Source of the DNA: Massilia aurea
GTDB taxonomy: Bacteria; Pseudomonadota; Gammaproteobacteria; Burkholderiales; Burkholderiaceae_D
Reading direction: 5' to 3'
Assembly (NCBI RefSeq): GCF_024753205.1
Contig: NZ_JANUGZ010000002.1
Span: 558,001-622,000 of the forward strand
DNA: 64,000 nucleotides
Part shown: positions 44,975 to 53,929 of the stretch, one piece after another
How the letters are laid out: every line of letters begins with the position of its first letter
Position numbering within the stretch: position 1 is the stretch's first letter
Notes under the pieces: model-generated
What the model was told of the DNA's origin: nothing
Database searches by the model: none
Seen by the model: the letters and a program-made list of their open reading frames with translations, nothing else
Position numbers and translations under genes: made by a program

Positions 44975-47900
44975 ATGCGCCTCGTACTAGACCTTCAGGC
45001 CTGCCAGGCCAGTAATCGCTCGCGCGGCATCGGCCGCTATGCCATGTCGCTGGCCATTCACATCGCACGGCTGGCCAGCGGTCCCGGCCGTAGCCATGAT
45101 GTGCGTATTGTTCTCAACAGCCGGTTTCCCGACAGTGTTGAAGCGATACGACATGCCTTCGACGGTCTTGTGCCACGCGAACACATCCGTGTATTTGACG
45201 TGCCGTCCAACGTCGCAGGGGCGGATCCGGCAAATGACTGGCGCATGCAGGCCTCCGAGCGCATGCGTGAACACTATCTCGCCGATCTGCAGCCTGATGT
45301 CGTTCACGTAGCCAGTCTGTTCGAAGGGTGGGGAGACGATGCCGTCAGCTCGATTGGCAACGGACCGGCTGGTGCAGGCGTGAGTGCCGTGACGCTTTAC
45401 GACCTGATTCCACTGATACGGGCGCAAAACTATCTGTCCAACGATCGCATGCGTGACTGGTATTACCGCAAGTTGCAGTCGCTCAAGAGTGCCGACTTGC
45501 TCCTTGCGATTTCCGGCTACAGTCGCGATGAGGCGATCGGTGCCTTGCACATGCCTGCTGAGCGCGTGATTAATATTTCTTCTGCAATCGACTCGACGTT
45601 CGGGCCGCGCACACTGACTGCTGACGACGCAGGCGCCATGCGCCAGCGCTACGGCCTGACGCGCCCATTCCTGATGTATACAGGTGGTATCGATTTTCGT
45701 AAGAATATCGAAGGCCTCATCGAAGCCTTCGCCAGACTGCCTGGGCCGGTGCGCAAAGCGCATCAATTGGCCGTCGTGTGCAATGTCGGCGATGCTGACC
45801 GCCAACGCCTCACGGCGCTCGCAGCGCGCTGCGGCCTGCGCGGCGATACACTGGTATTGACTGGCTACGTACCGGACGAGGATCTGGTATCACTCTACAA
45901 TCTCGCAACCGCATTCGTATTTCCATCGCTACACGAAGGCTTCGGCCTGCCGGCGCTTGAGGCGATGGCATGCGGCACCCCGGTAATCGGTTCGGATGCG
46001 AGCAGTATTCCTGAAGTCATCGGGCGTGCCGATGCGCTCTTTGATCCGACAGACACGGCTGCCATGAGTGCGAAAATCGAACAGGTGCTGGTCGATGACG
46101 CCATGCGCGCCAGCTTGCGTAGCCATGGCCTGGCCCAGGCACGGCAATTTTCGTGGGATGCCAGCGCCGAGCGCGCGCTCACCGGATTCGAGCAGTTGCA
46201 TGCCAGCCGCGCCGTACATGTGCCATTGGTGCCGGGGGCACACCTGGCTGGCACACCGGCACGTCCGCGCCTGGCTTTCTTGTCGCCACTGCCGCCTGAC
46301 AAATCGGGTATCGCCGACTACAGTGCCGATCTGATTGCCGAACTGATCAGCGATTACGATATCGATGTCATTGTCCAGTCAACGGTGATCGACCCATGGG
46401 TCCAGGCCAATTGCCGAATCCGGTCAATCGACTGGTTTGAACGACATGGCGATAGTTTTGACCGGATCATTTACCATTTCGGCAATTCCGCTTTCCATGA
46501 ACACATGTTCGGGCTCTTGGCACGGTTCCCGGGTGTCGTTGTCCTGCACGACTTTTTCCTCAGCGGGATCATCAACCATCTCGACTATATCGGACTGGCA
46601 CGAAACGCCCTCGTGCACGCGTTGTACGACTCCCATGGCTACGCCGCCCTGATTGCCGACCAGCGCACGGGCCGGATGGCGTCGATCTGGGGTTATCCAT
46701 CGAACCACCAGGTTTTGAACGACGCCGCAGGCGTGATCGTGCACTCGCGCTTTGCGCAGGAGCTGGCGCAGTCGTGGTACGGTCCCGAGGCAGGCAAGGA
46801 CTGGGTGATCATGCCTTTCCCGCGCGCGCTCGGTCAGCCCGACCGCCAGGGCGCGCGCAAGCGCCTGGGACTCGACGATGATGTATTCGTCACCTGCACT
46901 TTCGGCCTGCTCGGCCCCACCAAGCTCAACGACAGATTGCTCGATGCATGGCTGCAGTCGCCCATGGCGGACGATCCGCGGTGCCGACTGGTTTTCGTGG
47001 GCCAGAACGATCCGGGACCCTACGGTCAGGCATTCAGCCAATCCATCGAAAAGAGTGGCCGTGCGAAGCAGATCACGATCACTGGCTTCGCTTCACGCGA
47101 AGTCTATCTCGACTATCTTTCCGCTGCGGACTCGGCGGTTCAGTTGCGCGGCAAGTCGCGTGGAGAAACATCGGCTGCGATCATGGATTGCCTCGCGTTC
47201 GGCGTCCCGACCGTCATCAATGCCAATGGGTCTGCCGCAGAATTGCCTGACACTGCGCTGCTGAAAATCGACGATGAATTCACTCAGTCGATGCTATGCG
47301 ATGCGCTCAGTCTGCTTTACAAGGAACCGGGCCGCGCGCGCGAGTATTCAGGGCAGGCCCGAACCTACCTCGCCAGCCAGCACGATCCTTACCGCGTCGG
47401 CCGCAAGTACCGAGATGCAATCGAGCAGTTTTGTATGAGCAGCCCGGCAGCCAATCGCCGCAGACTACTGCAAGGCATTGCCCAAATCGACACACGCGTT
47501 GCGCCGGCGATCGAAGATTGGACGGGCATTGCACGCAGCGTCGCGCTCAACCTGGCGCCGCCATTCGGGCCGCGTCAGCTATTGGTCGACGTATCGGAAC
47601 TTGTCCAGCGCGATTCCAAATCGGGCATTCAGCGTGTTGTGCGCAATGTCCTCGAAGCCTTGCTCAACGAACCGCCAGCAGGCTATCGGGTCGAGCCGGT
47701 GTATGAATCCGGAGGGCAGTACTGGTATGCCCGCCGCTTCGCGTGCGAGATCCTTGGTCTTACCGATATTCCCTTGCAGGACAGCTTGCTGGAAACGTTC
47801 CAGGGCGATCGTTATCTGGGGCTTGACCTGTTGCCGCATATCGTTCCGCAAAATGCTGCGCTCTACACCGGGTTGAAAAACCGTGGGGTCGAAGTGTTCT

Positions 47901-48727
47901 TTGTCGTCTACGATTTACTGCCAATTTTGCGCCCCGACTTTTTCTTTGCGCAAGCTGATGAGATATTCGGGCAATGGCTCAAGACAGTCACATCCGTGGC
48001 CGACGGGGTAATCTGCATTTCGCGTGCGGTGGCCGATGAGCTGTGCGGCTGGGTTGAAAAAAATGCGCCTGCCCGCCACGCGTCTCTCAAGGTCGATTAT
48101 TTCCATCTTGGCGCAGATATTCGTCCGCTTGCCAGCACCGCAGCCGACAGTGATGCCGATACCGTGCCAGCCGCAATGAGCAATGCAGCCAGCATTCTGA
48201 TGGTCGGCACGCTCGAACCGCGCAAGGGCCATGCACAAGCCCTCGATGCCTTCGAAATTCTTTGGCAACAGGGCAGTTCTGCCAATCTTGTTATCGTCGG
48301 GAAAGCCGGCTGGATGGTCGATTCGCTGATCGAGCGCTTGCGTTCGCATCCTGAGAATGGACGACGGCTGTTCTGGCTCGAAAGTGCAAGCGATGCCGCT
48401 CTGGTCAAAATATATGCAGCTGCGTCAGCCCTGTTGGCAGCCTCGGAAGGGGAAGGTTTCGGCCTGCCATTGATCGAGGCGGCACAGTACGGCATACCAA
48501 TCATCGCGCGCGACCTGCCAGTGTTCCTGGAAGTGGCTGGAGACCATGCCTTCTATTTCAATGGCAGCACACCGCAAGCACTCGCCTTGCGGTTGAACGA
48601 GTGGTTTGAACTGCATACCAATGGCGGAGCGCCATCCTCGGCAAGCATGCCTTGGCTGACCTGGCGCGCTAGCGCAAAGCAACTTATTGACGTCATATCG
48701 CTCGCTGACTGGTATCGCTCAGTTTGA
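44975..48727 (+). CDS. Three-domain GT4 glycosyltransferase, 1250 aa
   Basis: The longest and only complete member of the trio. Domain 1 (about 1-405) opens MRLVLDLQACQASNRSRGIG and has EGFGLPALEAMACGTPVIGS. Domain 2 (about 430-800) opens PRLAFLSPLPPDKSG and has the variant loop RGETSAAIMDCLAFGVPT. Domain 3 (about 867-1250) opens QLLVDVSELVQRDSKSGIQR and has a complete canonical loop EGEGFGLPLIEAAQYGIPII. Multidomain GT4 polymerases such as WbdA extend ABC-exported O-antigens by adding several linkages in turn, so this protein may make the repeat unit (inference). It lies 3 bases after the methyltransferase and ends the tightly packed export operon. Confidence 0.88.
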   Translation: MRLVLDLQACQASNRSRGIGRYAMSLAIHIARLASGPGRSHDVRIVLNSRFPDSVEAIRHAFDGLVPREHIRVFDVPSNVAGADPANDWRMQASERMREHYLADLQPDVVHVASLFEGWGDDAVSSIGNGPAGAGVSAVTLYDLIPLIRAQNYLSNDRMRDWYYRKLQSLKSADLLLAISGYSRDEAIGALHMPAERVINISSAIDSTFGPRTLTADDAGAMRQRYGLTRPFLMYTGGIDFRKNIEGLIEAFARLPGPVRKAHQLAVVCNVGDADRQRLTALAARCGLRGDTLVLTGYVPDEDLVSLYNLATAFVFPSLHEGFGLPALEAMACGTPVIGSDASSIPEVIGRADALFDPTDTAAMSAKIEQVLVDDAMRASLRSHGLAQARQFSWDASAERALTGFEQLHASRAVHVPLVPGAHLAGTPARPRLAFLSPLPPDKSGIADYSADLIAELISDYDIDVIVQSTVIDPWVQANCRIRSIDWFERHGDSFDRIIYHFGNSAFHEHMFGLLARFPGVVVLHDFFLSGIINHLDYIGLARNALVHALYDSHGYAALIADQRTGRMASIWGYPSNHQVLNDAAGVIVHSRFAQELAQSWYGPEAGKDWVIMPFPRALGQPDRQGARKRLGLDDDVFVTCTFGLLGPTKLNDRLLDAWLQSPMADDPRCRLVFVGQNDPGPYGQAFSQSIEKSGRAKQITITGFASREVYLDYLSAADSAVQLRGKSRGETSAAIMDCLAFGVPTVINANGSAAELPDTALLKIDDEFTQSMLCDALSLLYKEPGRAREYSGQARTYLASQHDPYRVGRKYRDAIEQFCMSSPAANRRRLLQGIAQIDTRVAPAIEDWTGIARSVALNLAPPFGPRQLLVDVSELVQRDSKSGIQRVVRNVLEALLNEPPAGYRVEPVYESGGQYWYARRFACEILGLTDIPLQDSLLETFQGDRYLGLDLLPHIVPQNAALYTGLKNRGVEVFFVVYDLLPILRPDFFFAQADEIFGQWLKTVTSVADGVICISRAVADELCGWVEKNAPARHASLKVDYFHLGADIRPLASTAADSDADTVPAAMSNAASILMVGTLEPRKGHAQALDAFEILWQQGSSANLVIVGKAGWMVDSLIERLRSHPENGRRLFWLESASDAALVKIYAAASALLAASEGEGFGLPLIEAAQYGIPIIARDLPVFLEVAGDHAFYFNGSTPQALALRLNEWFELHTNGGAPSSASMPWLTWRASAKQLIDVISLADWYRSV

Positions 48728-48775
48728 AATTGACCCGTAACAGAATTATCCGGCAGCCTATCTAACCATTTCCAA

Positions 48776-50914
48776 ATGATGACCAGCAAACAAAACCTTG
48801 TGTTAAGTACAAACGAAATGGGCCGGAAAAATCGTATTTTTATCTGTTTCACAGTAATGTTGCTGGTCATTGGCTGGTTATACCGACTGCAGATCTTAAA
48901 CGGCTTCACGATTCTGGCTGGCGACCGGTATGACGGAGTTATCTCCACCACGATTCTTGAGCATTGGTATAACGTTTTTCGTGGCCAGTCAAATTGGGCT
49001 GAAGTTGGCTACTTTCATCCATATACCCGTGTAATCGCGCAAACCGACGCTTACTTCATACTCGGGGTGTTGTATACGCCGTTTCGTCTTCTGGGGTTTG
49101 ACCAGTTTATCTCGGCCGAACTTGTTAACATGATCATGAAAGCAATAGGCTTTATCGCGGCCTATGTCATGTGCCGGCGGGTCTTCGCTTTTTCTTTTTA
49201 TGGAGCTCTTCTCGCGGCAGCTCTGTTCACGCTGTCGAACGGGATGACTGTACATAGTTCGCGTTCCCAGCTAAGCACTGTCGCCCTCGCTCCGGTAATG
49301 GTAATTCTGTTCTGGCATGCCTATCATGCGATGATTTCAGATCAGGTACGCAGGCTGCGAAAATACGGAATTCTCAGTGCATTACTATTCGGCGCCTGGT
49401 GCCTGACCTGTTTCTATGCAGCGTGGTTCTTCTCTTTCTTCATGCTCGTGCTCCTGATCGTAGCAGCGGTTCGAGGTGGGCGCTCAGGATTGATTATCGC
49501 CTGGGGACATATATCCAGGCATTATCTTTCCCTAGTCTTGATTCTCACAGTCACACTGCTGGCAATGGTGCCGTTCTTGTATGCATATTTACCAAAGGCA
49601 CAGGAATCGGGCGTTCGAAATTATAGCGAAGCATTGATGTATGCAGTACCTTTAGAAAATGTTTTGCAAGTAGGGAATGAAAATCTTTATCTAGGCAAAT
49701 TGTATAACGACGTACTCCTTGACATTCAGCCTGACTACAAGCCACAGCACGAGTATTACAACACAGGCTTTGCCATTGTCCTGTTTGGACTATTTCTTCT
49801 GGGCGCATTTCATATCTATCGTCACCGGCGCGAGAATCGAATGTTTCTGCTGGTCTGCATTATGTTTGCATCGCTGATTTCCTGGATGCTGACGCTGAAA
49901 TGGCATGGCTATAGCCTTTGGTATCTACCGTTCCACTTCATTCCTGGCGGGCGAGCACTGCGCGTCGTAGCGGCTTACCATATCTTCGTTGCCCTGCCAA
50001 TCATTGTGATTGCAGTGCGTTATTTGACGAGCCTCAAGCTTCCCCGGCTGGTCGTGATGATTATTGCTGCCGTCCTGATTGTCGAAGAATTCAATACGCC
50101 AGGCCTTGGCCTGGACCGCAAGGCCGAGCTCGCTCGCATTGATGTGCCAGTAAATCCACCTGCGGCATGCAAAGTCTTCTATACGTCTGCGTGGGACAAC
50201 CAGAATACTCTTGCAGGTCCCGCCGACATTTACGCACACAATGTCAGTGCAATGCTCATCGCCCAGCAGCTTTCCATGCCAACGGTAAATGGCGTGGCCT
50301 CGTTCCAGCCGCCGGATTGGGACTTTGCCAAGCCTCAAAAACCCGATTACGATGCGCGCGTGGCCTCCTACGCGAGTAAACATCAACTTACGGGCCTTTG
50401 CAAATTCGACCTCGATGACAAAACGTGGAGTGTCGTTCCGCAAACTGCCATCCGACGCGCGCCGCGGGATATCAACTTTTTCAAGAAGAGCGAATGGACT
50501 GGCGGAATTTCGGAAATAAGTGGAATGTCCGGGGAAGAAGCTTGGGGCGCATGGTCAAATGATGACGTCGTGCAAATGGAATTTACCGAGCCGTTACCAA
50601 GCCGTTTTGAACTGCACATTTCAGCTCAGGCCTTTGCGCATAACATCGGCAAGCCGTTTCTGATTAGTTTCGGTAAAAAAGCAGCCAACGACATCATCGA
50701 ATCTGCCGCTTCTGGACAATTGATTTTGAATGCCGACCCTGAGTCGCGCGTCATCACAATCGATAACCCCGGCAAGGAAAGCACTATTTCGATCAGGGTC
50801 CCCCAACCAGTATCACCAGCCGAGCTGGGCGCTACCGATACTCGACGCTTGGGGATTGGCATTCACGCGCTGACCATCGAACCGGTCAACGCAAAAATAA
50901 CCACCACTAAATAA
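48776..50914 (+). CDS. Large polytopic membrane protein, GT-C glycosyltransferase-like
   Basis: A 712-aa protein with about 11-12 transmembrane segments in residues 20-440 and a large C-terminal extracytoplasmic domain (about 450-712). The first periplasmic loop carries ILAGDRYDGVISTTILEHWY, whose acidic residues resemble the catalytic loop of GT-C enzymes. Other readings are a YfhO-like or uncharacterised polysaccharide protein. Its GC content is visibly below the neighbours. Placed in the island with gtrA/gtrB, it could be the third component that moves the lipid-linked sugar onto the glycan in the periplasm (inference). The start at 48776 or the next codon is undecided. Confidence 0.7.
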   Translation: MMTSKQNLVLSTNEMGRKNRIFICFTVMLLVIGWLYRLQILNGFTILAGDRYDGVISTTILEHWYNVFRGQSNWAEVGYFHPYTRVIAQTDAYFILGVLYTPFRLLGFDQFISAELVNMIMKAIGFIAAYVMCRRVFAFSFYGALLAAALFTLSNGMTVHSSRSQLSTVALAPVMVILFWHAYHAMISDQVRRLRKYGILSALLFGAWCLTCFYAAWFFSFFMLVLLIVAAVRGGRSGLIIAWGHISRHYLSLVLILTVTLLAMVPFLYAYLPKAQESGVRNYSEALMYAVPLENVLQVGNENLYLGKLYNDVLLDIQPDYKPQHEYYNTGFAIVLFGLFLLGAFHIYRHRRENRMFLLVCIMFASLISWMLTLKWHGYSLWYLPFHFIPGGRALRVVAAYHIFVALPIIVIAVRYLTSLKLPRLVVMIIAAVLIVEEFNTPGLGLDRKAELARIDVPVNPPAACKVFYTSAWDNQNTLAGPADIYAHNVSAMLIAQQLSMPTVNGVASFQPPDWDFAKPQKPDYDARVASYASKHQLTGLCKFDLDDKTWSVVPQTAIRRAPRDINFFKKSEWTGGISEISGMSGEEAWGAWSNDDVVQMEFTEPLPSRFELHISAQAFAHNIGKPFLISFGKKAANDIIESAASGQLILNADPESRVITIDNPGKESTISIRVPQPVSPAELGATDTRRLGIGIHALTIEPVNAKITTTK

Positions 50915-50931
50915 TTTTTTGGTGTCTCGGC

Positions 50932-50958
50932 AAGCGGTTTTTCGGATGAAAACCGCTT
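50932..50958. terminator. Hairpin, probable terminator of the polysaccharide island
   Basis: A perfect 10-bp stem AAGCGGTTTT / AAAACCGCTT (50932-50941 with 50949-50958) with a 7-base loop lies 18 bases after the stop of the gene at 48776-50914. No T-run follows, so termination is likely but not certain. Confidence 0.5.
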
Positions 50959-50977
50959 CCGCGGCGCGTGAGCTTGG

Positions 50978-50997
50978 CATCCGGAGAAATCCGGATG
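50978..50997. other. Hairpin with GAAA tetraloop
   Basis: CATCCGGA and TCCGGATG form a perfect 8-bp stem closed by GAAA, a stable GNRA tetraloop when transcribed rightward. It lies 20 bases after the first hairpin. It may stabilise mRNA ends of the convergent genes; its role is unknown. Confidence 0.45.
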
Positions 50998-51268
50998 ATG
51001 GGTCACCACATCCAGACAGTGCCTCGGGCGGGATGTTATAGCGGTAAAGCCCTACTGCGAGAAGAGTTGGCTGGAATGGATCGAGTGCGGGCGTTCGCGC
51101 CTGCAGACCTGTCGACACGGGTCGCGATCGGCCAGTCGAAACAAGCGCCGGGATCGGACCTGCGCGGCGACGACATGCATGGGCTGATCAGGCCCTGTCA
51201 GATCCACGATCTGCCAGACCGGATCAGGGCAGCCCCGGGAAGCACAGCCTGATCCGATAACCCTCTTT

Positions 51269-52873
51269 TTACTTCGGCCCGCCACCCAGCAAAAACGCGA
51301 GCTTCTGCTTGCCCGGCTTGGCCGGTGCGTTGACCGGATCGGGATCCTTGCGCGGGCTGCTGGTTGGCTCATAAGGCTTCAAGAACCACGGATCGACGCG
51401 CTCGCGGCGCGAACCCGGGCCAGGCCCGGTGCGCGGCGTGCGTGGCGCGCCGCGACCGGCATCGAGATCACGGCGCGGACCGCGTTCTGCATCGCGCGGG
51501 GCTGCCGCATCACGGCTGCCGTCGCGCACGAATTCACGACTGGCGTCACGCGGTGGACGGCCCGCGTCACGGGCAGATTCGCGGCCCGCGTCACGGCCCG
51601 AGTCACGGCCAAATTCACGACCACCAGCCGCATCACGGCCACGGCTGGCCGGCGCGACGAAGCCGTCGAGCGTGCCGCGCGTGATCGTCTGCTTGATCAG
51701 CTTTTCGATGTCGAGCAACAGGCGCTCGTCTTTTTCGGAATACACCGACAGCGCATCGCCCGAGGCGCCGGCGCGGCCCGTGCGGCCGATCCGGTGCACA
51801 TAGTCTTCGGCGTTGTACGGCAGGTCGTAGTTGATCACGGCCGGCAGGTCGGTGATGTCCAGGCCGCGGGCAGCGACGTCGGTCGCGACCAGCACTTCGA
51901 CACCGCCATCCTTGAACGCGTCCAGGGCCGCCATGCGCTCCTGCTGCGTCTTGTCGCCGTGGATCGCCGAGGCCTTGATGCCGCGCTTTTCGAGGTGCGT
52001 CGACAGGCGCGAGGCGCCGATCTTGGTGTTCGAGAAGATGATCACCTGCTTGAGGTTGCGCGAGCGGATCAGGTGCTCGACGACATCGCTCTTCTGGCCT
52101 TCTTCGACCTTGTAGACGATCTGCGTGACCTTGTCGGCGGTGGCATTGCTGCGCGCGACTTCGATGGTCAGCGGATTGTTCAGGAAGGTGTTGGCCAGCT
52201 TCTTGATCTCGGGCGAGAACGTGGCCGAGAACATCAAGTTCTGGCGCTGCTTCGGCAGCAGGTTGATGATGCGCTGCAGGTCGGGCAAAAAGCCCATGTC
52301 GAGCATGCGGTCGGCTTCGTCCATCACCAGCATCTGCACCTGGCCAAGGCTGACGTTCTTTTGCTCGATGTGGTCCAGCAGGCGGCCCGGCGTGGCAATG
52401 ACGATCTCGACACCGCCGCGCAGGATTTCGGTCTGCGGCTTCATGTCCATGCCGCCAAAGACGACGGTGGCGCGCAGCGGCGTGTGCTTGGCGTAGGCCT
52501 TGACGTTTTCGGCCACCTGCACCGCCAGTTCGCGGGTCGGCACGAGAATCAGCGCGCGCACCGGGTGGCGCGCCGGCGACATGCTCGGGTTGGCATGCTG
52601 CATCAGCAGCTGGATGATCGGCAGCGAGAAGCCGGCGGTCTTGCCGGTGCCGGTCTGGGCCGCGCCCATGACGTCACGGCCCTGCAGCACGACAGGAATG
52701 GCCTCGGCCTGGATCGGTGTCGGGTGCACATAGCCCTGGTCCGTCAGCGCGCGCAGGATTTCCGGCGCCAGGCCGAAATCGGCAAAGCGCACGACCGGAA
52801 TGGCGTCGGCGGCGACCAGCACATCCACGTCTGGCGTGACAGCGACTTCGGTATTGTTCGGGGTATCAGACAT
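51269..52873 (-). CDS. rhlE: DEAD-box ATP-dependent RNA helicase, RhlE-like
   Basis: A 534-aa helicase. The Q motif FADFGLAPEILRALTDQGY, motif I AQTGTGKT, motif II VMDEADRMLD, motif III SAT and motif VI HRIGRTGRAG are intact. After about residue 410 comes a long tail rich in Arg-Asp and Gly (repeated GRD/ARD units), then KLAFLLGGGPK. Such basic/acidic tails bind RNA and can drive condensate formation. RhlE proteins act in ribosome assembly and RNA decay, often for growth in the cold. Transcribed alone. Confidence 0.92.
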   Translation of the reverse strand: MSDTPNNTEVAVTPDVDVLVAADAIPVVRFADFGLAPEILRALTDQGYVHPTPIQAEAIPVVLQGRDVMGAAQTGTGKTAGFSLPIIQLLMQHANPSMSPARHPVRALILVPTRELAVQVAENVKAYAKHTPLRATVVFGGMDMKPQTEILRGGVEIVIATPGRLLDHIEQKNVSLGQVQMLVMDEADRMLDMGFLPDLQRIINLLPKQRQNLMFSATFSPEIKKLANTFLNNPLTIEVARSNATADKVTQIVYKVEEGQKSDVVEHLIRSRNLKQVIIFSNTKIGASRLSTHLEKRGIKASAIHGDKTQQERMAALDAFKDGGVEVLVATDVAARGLDITDLPAVINYDLPYNAEDYVHRIGRTGRAGASGDALSVYSEKDERLLLDIEKLIKQTITRGTLDGFVAPASRGRDAAGGREFGRDSGRDAGRESARDAGRPPRDASREFVRDGSRDAAAPRDAERGPRRDLDAGRGAPRTPRTGPGPGSRRERVDPWFLKPYEPTSSPRKDPDPVNAPAKPGKQKLAFLLGGGPK

Positions 52874-53153
52874 AGTTTTTTCGGGAAATCATTCGTTCAG
52901 CTCTACGATCGGGCAGGTTGACCCATCGCGATCGGCAGTACGCAGCGAGGGGTGACAACGGAAACCGGACGCCGGCGCAAGGCGGCGGGACCGGAAGATT
53001 GGCCTGCAAGCGGGCCGGGGAAAGCGGACGTAGAGACACTTTTAGCGGGTGACAAGATACCTGAAATCGGCACCCCTGTATATGCCCGCCACTTTTTTAA
53101 GCAGTTTATCAGAAGAAACACCAGCAAGCGTGCAGCGCGCAGCGGTGCCATCC

Positions 53154-53906
53154 TCACCGGATCCAGCCGCGTTGCTGGGCAGCGCGTTCGGCGGCCGGGT
53201 CGAGCGCGTTGCCGGCGATGCGGGCCTCGATGGCGGCGCGCACGGCAGGGGGCGGGATCGTGCCGTCGAGCCAGGCGGCGCCGGCCGTGCCCTGGGACAG
53301 GACCGGAATCGTCCAGCGCCCACGGCGCAGGCAGGCCAGGCCGGCCGTGGTGTCGACCACGAAGCTGCGGCAATAGCCGCCATCCTTGGCCACGAACGTG
53401 ATGCCGATGCGCACGCCGCTGTCGGACGGGCCCGGCGTGGCCAGTTGCTCGGCCAGGGCCGACACCAGGGCGCCGCGCGCGATCAGCACGCCATTGTCAT
53501 GGTCGAGCACGGCCACGCCAGTGCCCTGCCCCAGGTGATGCCAGCCGACCGCGCCCAGTATGGCGCTGCCCAGCAATGCCGCAGCCAGCGTCACCCAGTG
53601 CAGGCCGACGACGCGGTTGGGCGCGGGGGCTTGCGGCATTGGCATCGGGCGCCCGGGGCGCAGACTGTTCAGGTGCACCACCTTGGCCCCGTGCGGCATG
53701 GCGCGCTGCGCGCCGGGACTGCCATCGTGGCCATTGGCCGAGACGCCGATGCTGCGCCCGTGCCCGCGACGTAGTTCAGCCCGGTGCTGGGCCACGCGCG
53801 CCGCCAGGACCGGATCGGCCCGTGCGGCCCGTTCGACCGCCGCACGCGCCGGCTCGGCAAGATCGCCGTTGATGTACGCAATGAGCAAGTCGTCCGAGAA
53901 TGTCAT
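53154..53906 (-). CDS. Anti-sigma-factor-like single-span membrane protein
   Basis: A 250-aa protein. The N-terminus MTFSDDLLIAYINGDLAEP with an Ala/Arg-rich helix resembles the zinc-less anti-sigma domain, though no HxxxCxxC zinc motif is present. One transmembrane helix lies at about 104-122, followed by an extracytoplasmic domain (FVAKDGGYCRSFVVDTTAGL). No sigma factor gene is adjacent on either side, which is unusual for this family. It may control a distant sigma factor or have another role. Confidence 0.6.
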   Translation of the reverse strand: MTFSDDLLIAYINGDLAEPARAAVERAARADPVLAARVAQHRAELRRGHGRSIGVSANGHDGSPGAQRAMPHGAKVVHLNSLRPGRPMPMPQAPAPNRVVGLHWVTLAAALLGSAILGAVGWHHLGQGTGVAVLDHDNGVLIARGALVSALAEQLATPGPSDSGVRIGITFVAKDGGYCRSFVVDTTAGLACLRRGRWTIPVLSQGTAGAAWLDGTIPPPAVRAAIEARIAGNALDPAAERAAQQRGWIR

Positions 53907-53929
53907 GCTGGCTGGACCCCGATGAGCGG

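Larger units (their letters stand above)
50915..51268. other. Convergent intergenic region with two hairpins
   Basis: A 354-base stretch between the GT-C-like gene and the convergent rhlE. It holds two hairpins near its left end, listed separately. A plus-strand ORF of 94 codons at 50968-51252 has no recognised features and is not supported as a gene. Nothing else was seen. Confidence 0.5.

Noticed and set aside
50968..51252. 94-codon plus-strand ORF between the GT-C-like gene and rhlE
   Set aside because: Starts inside the hairpin zone, has no ribosome site or recognisable composition, and contains one of the hairpin stems.
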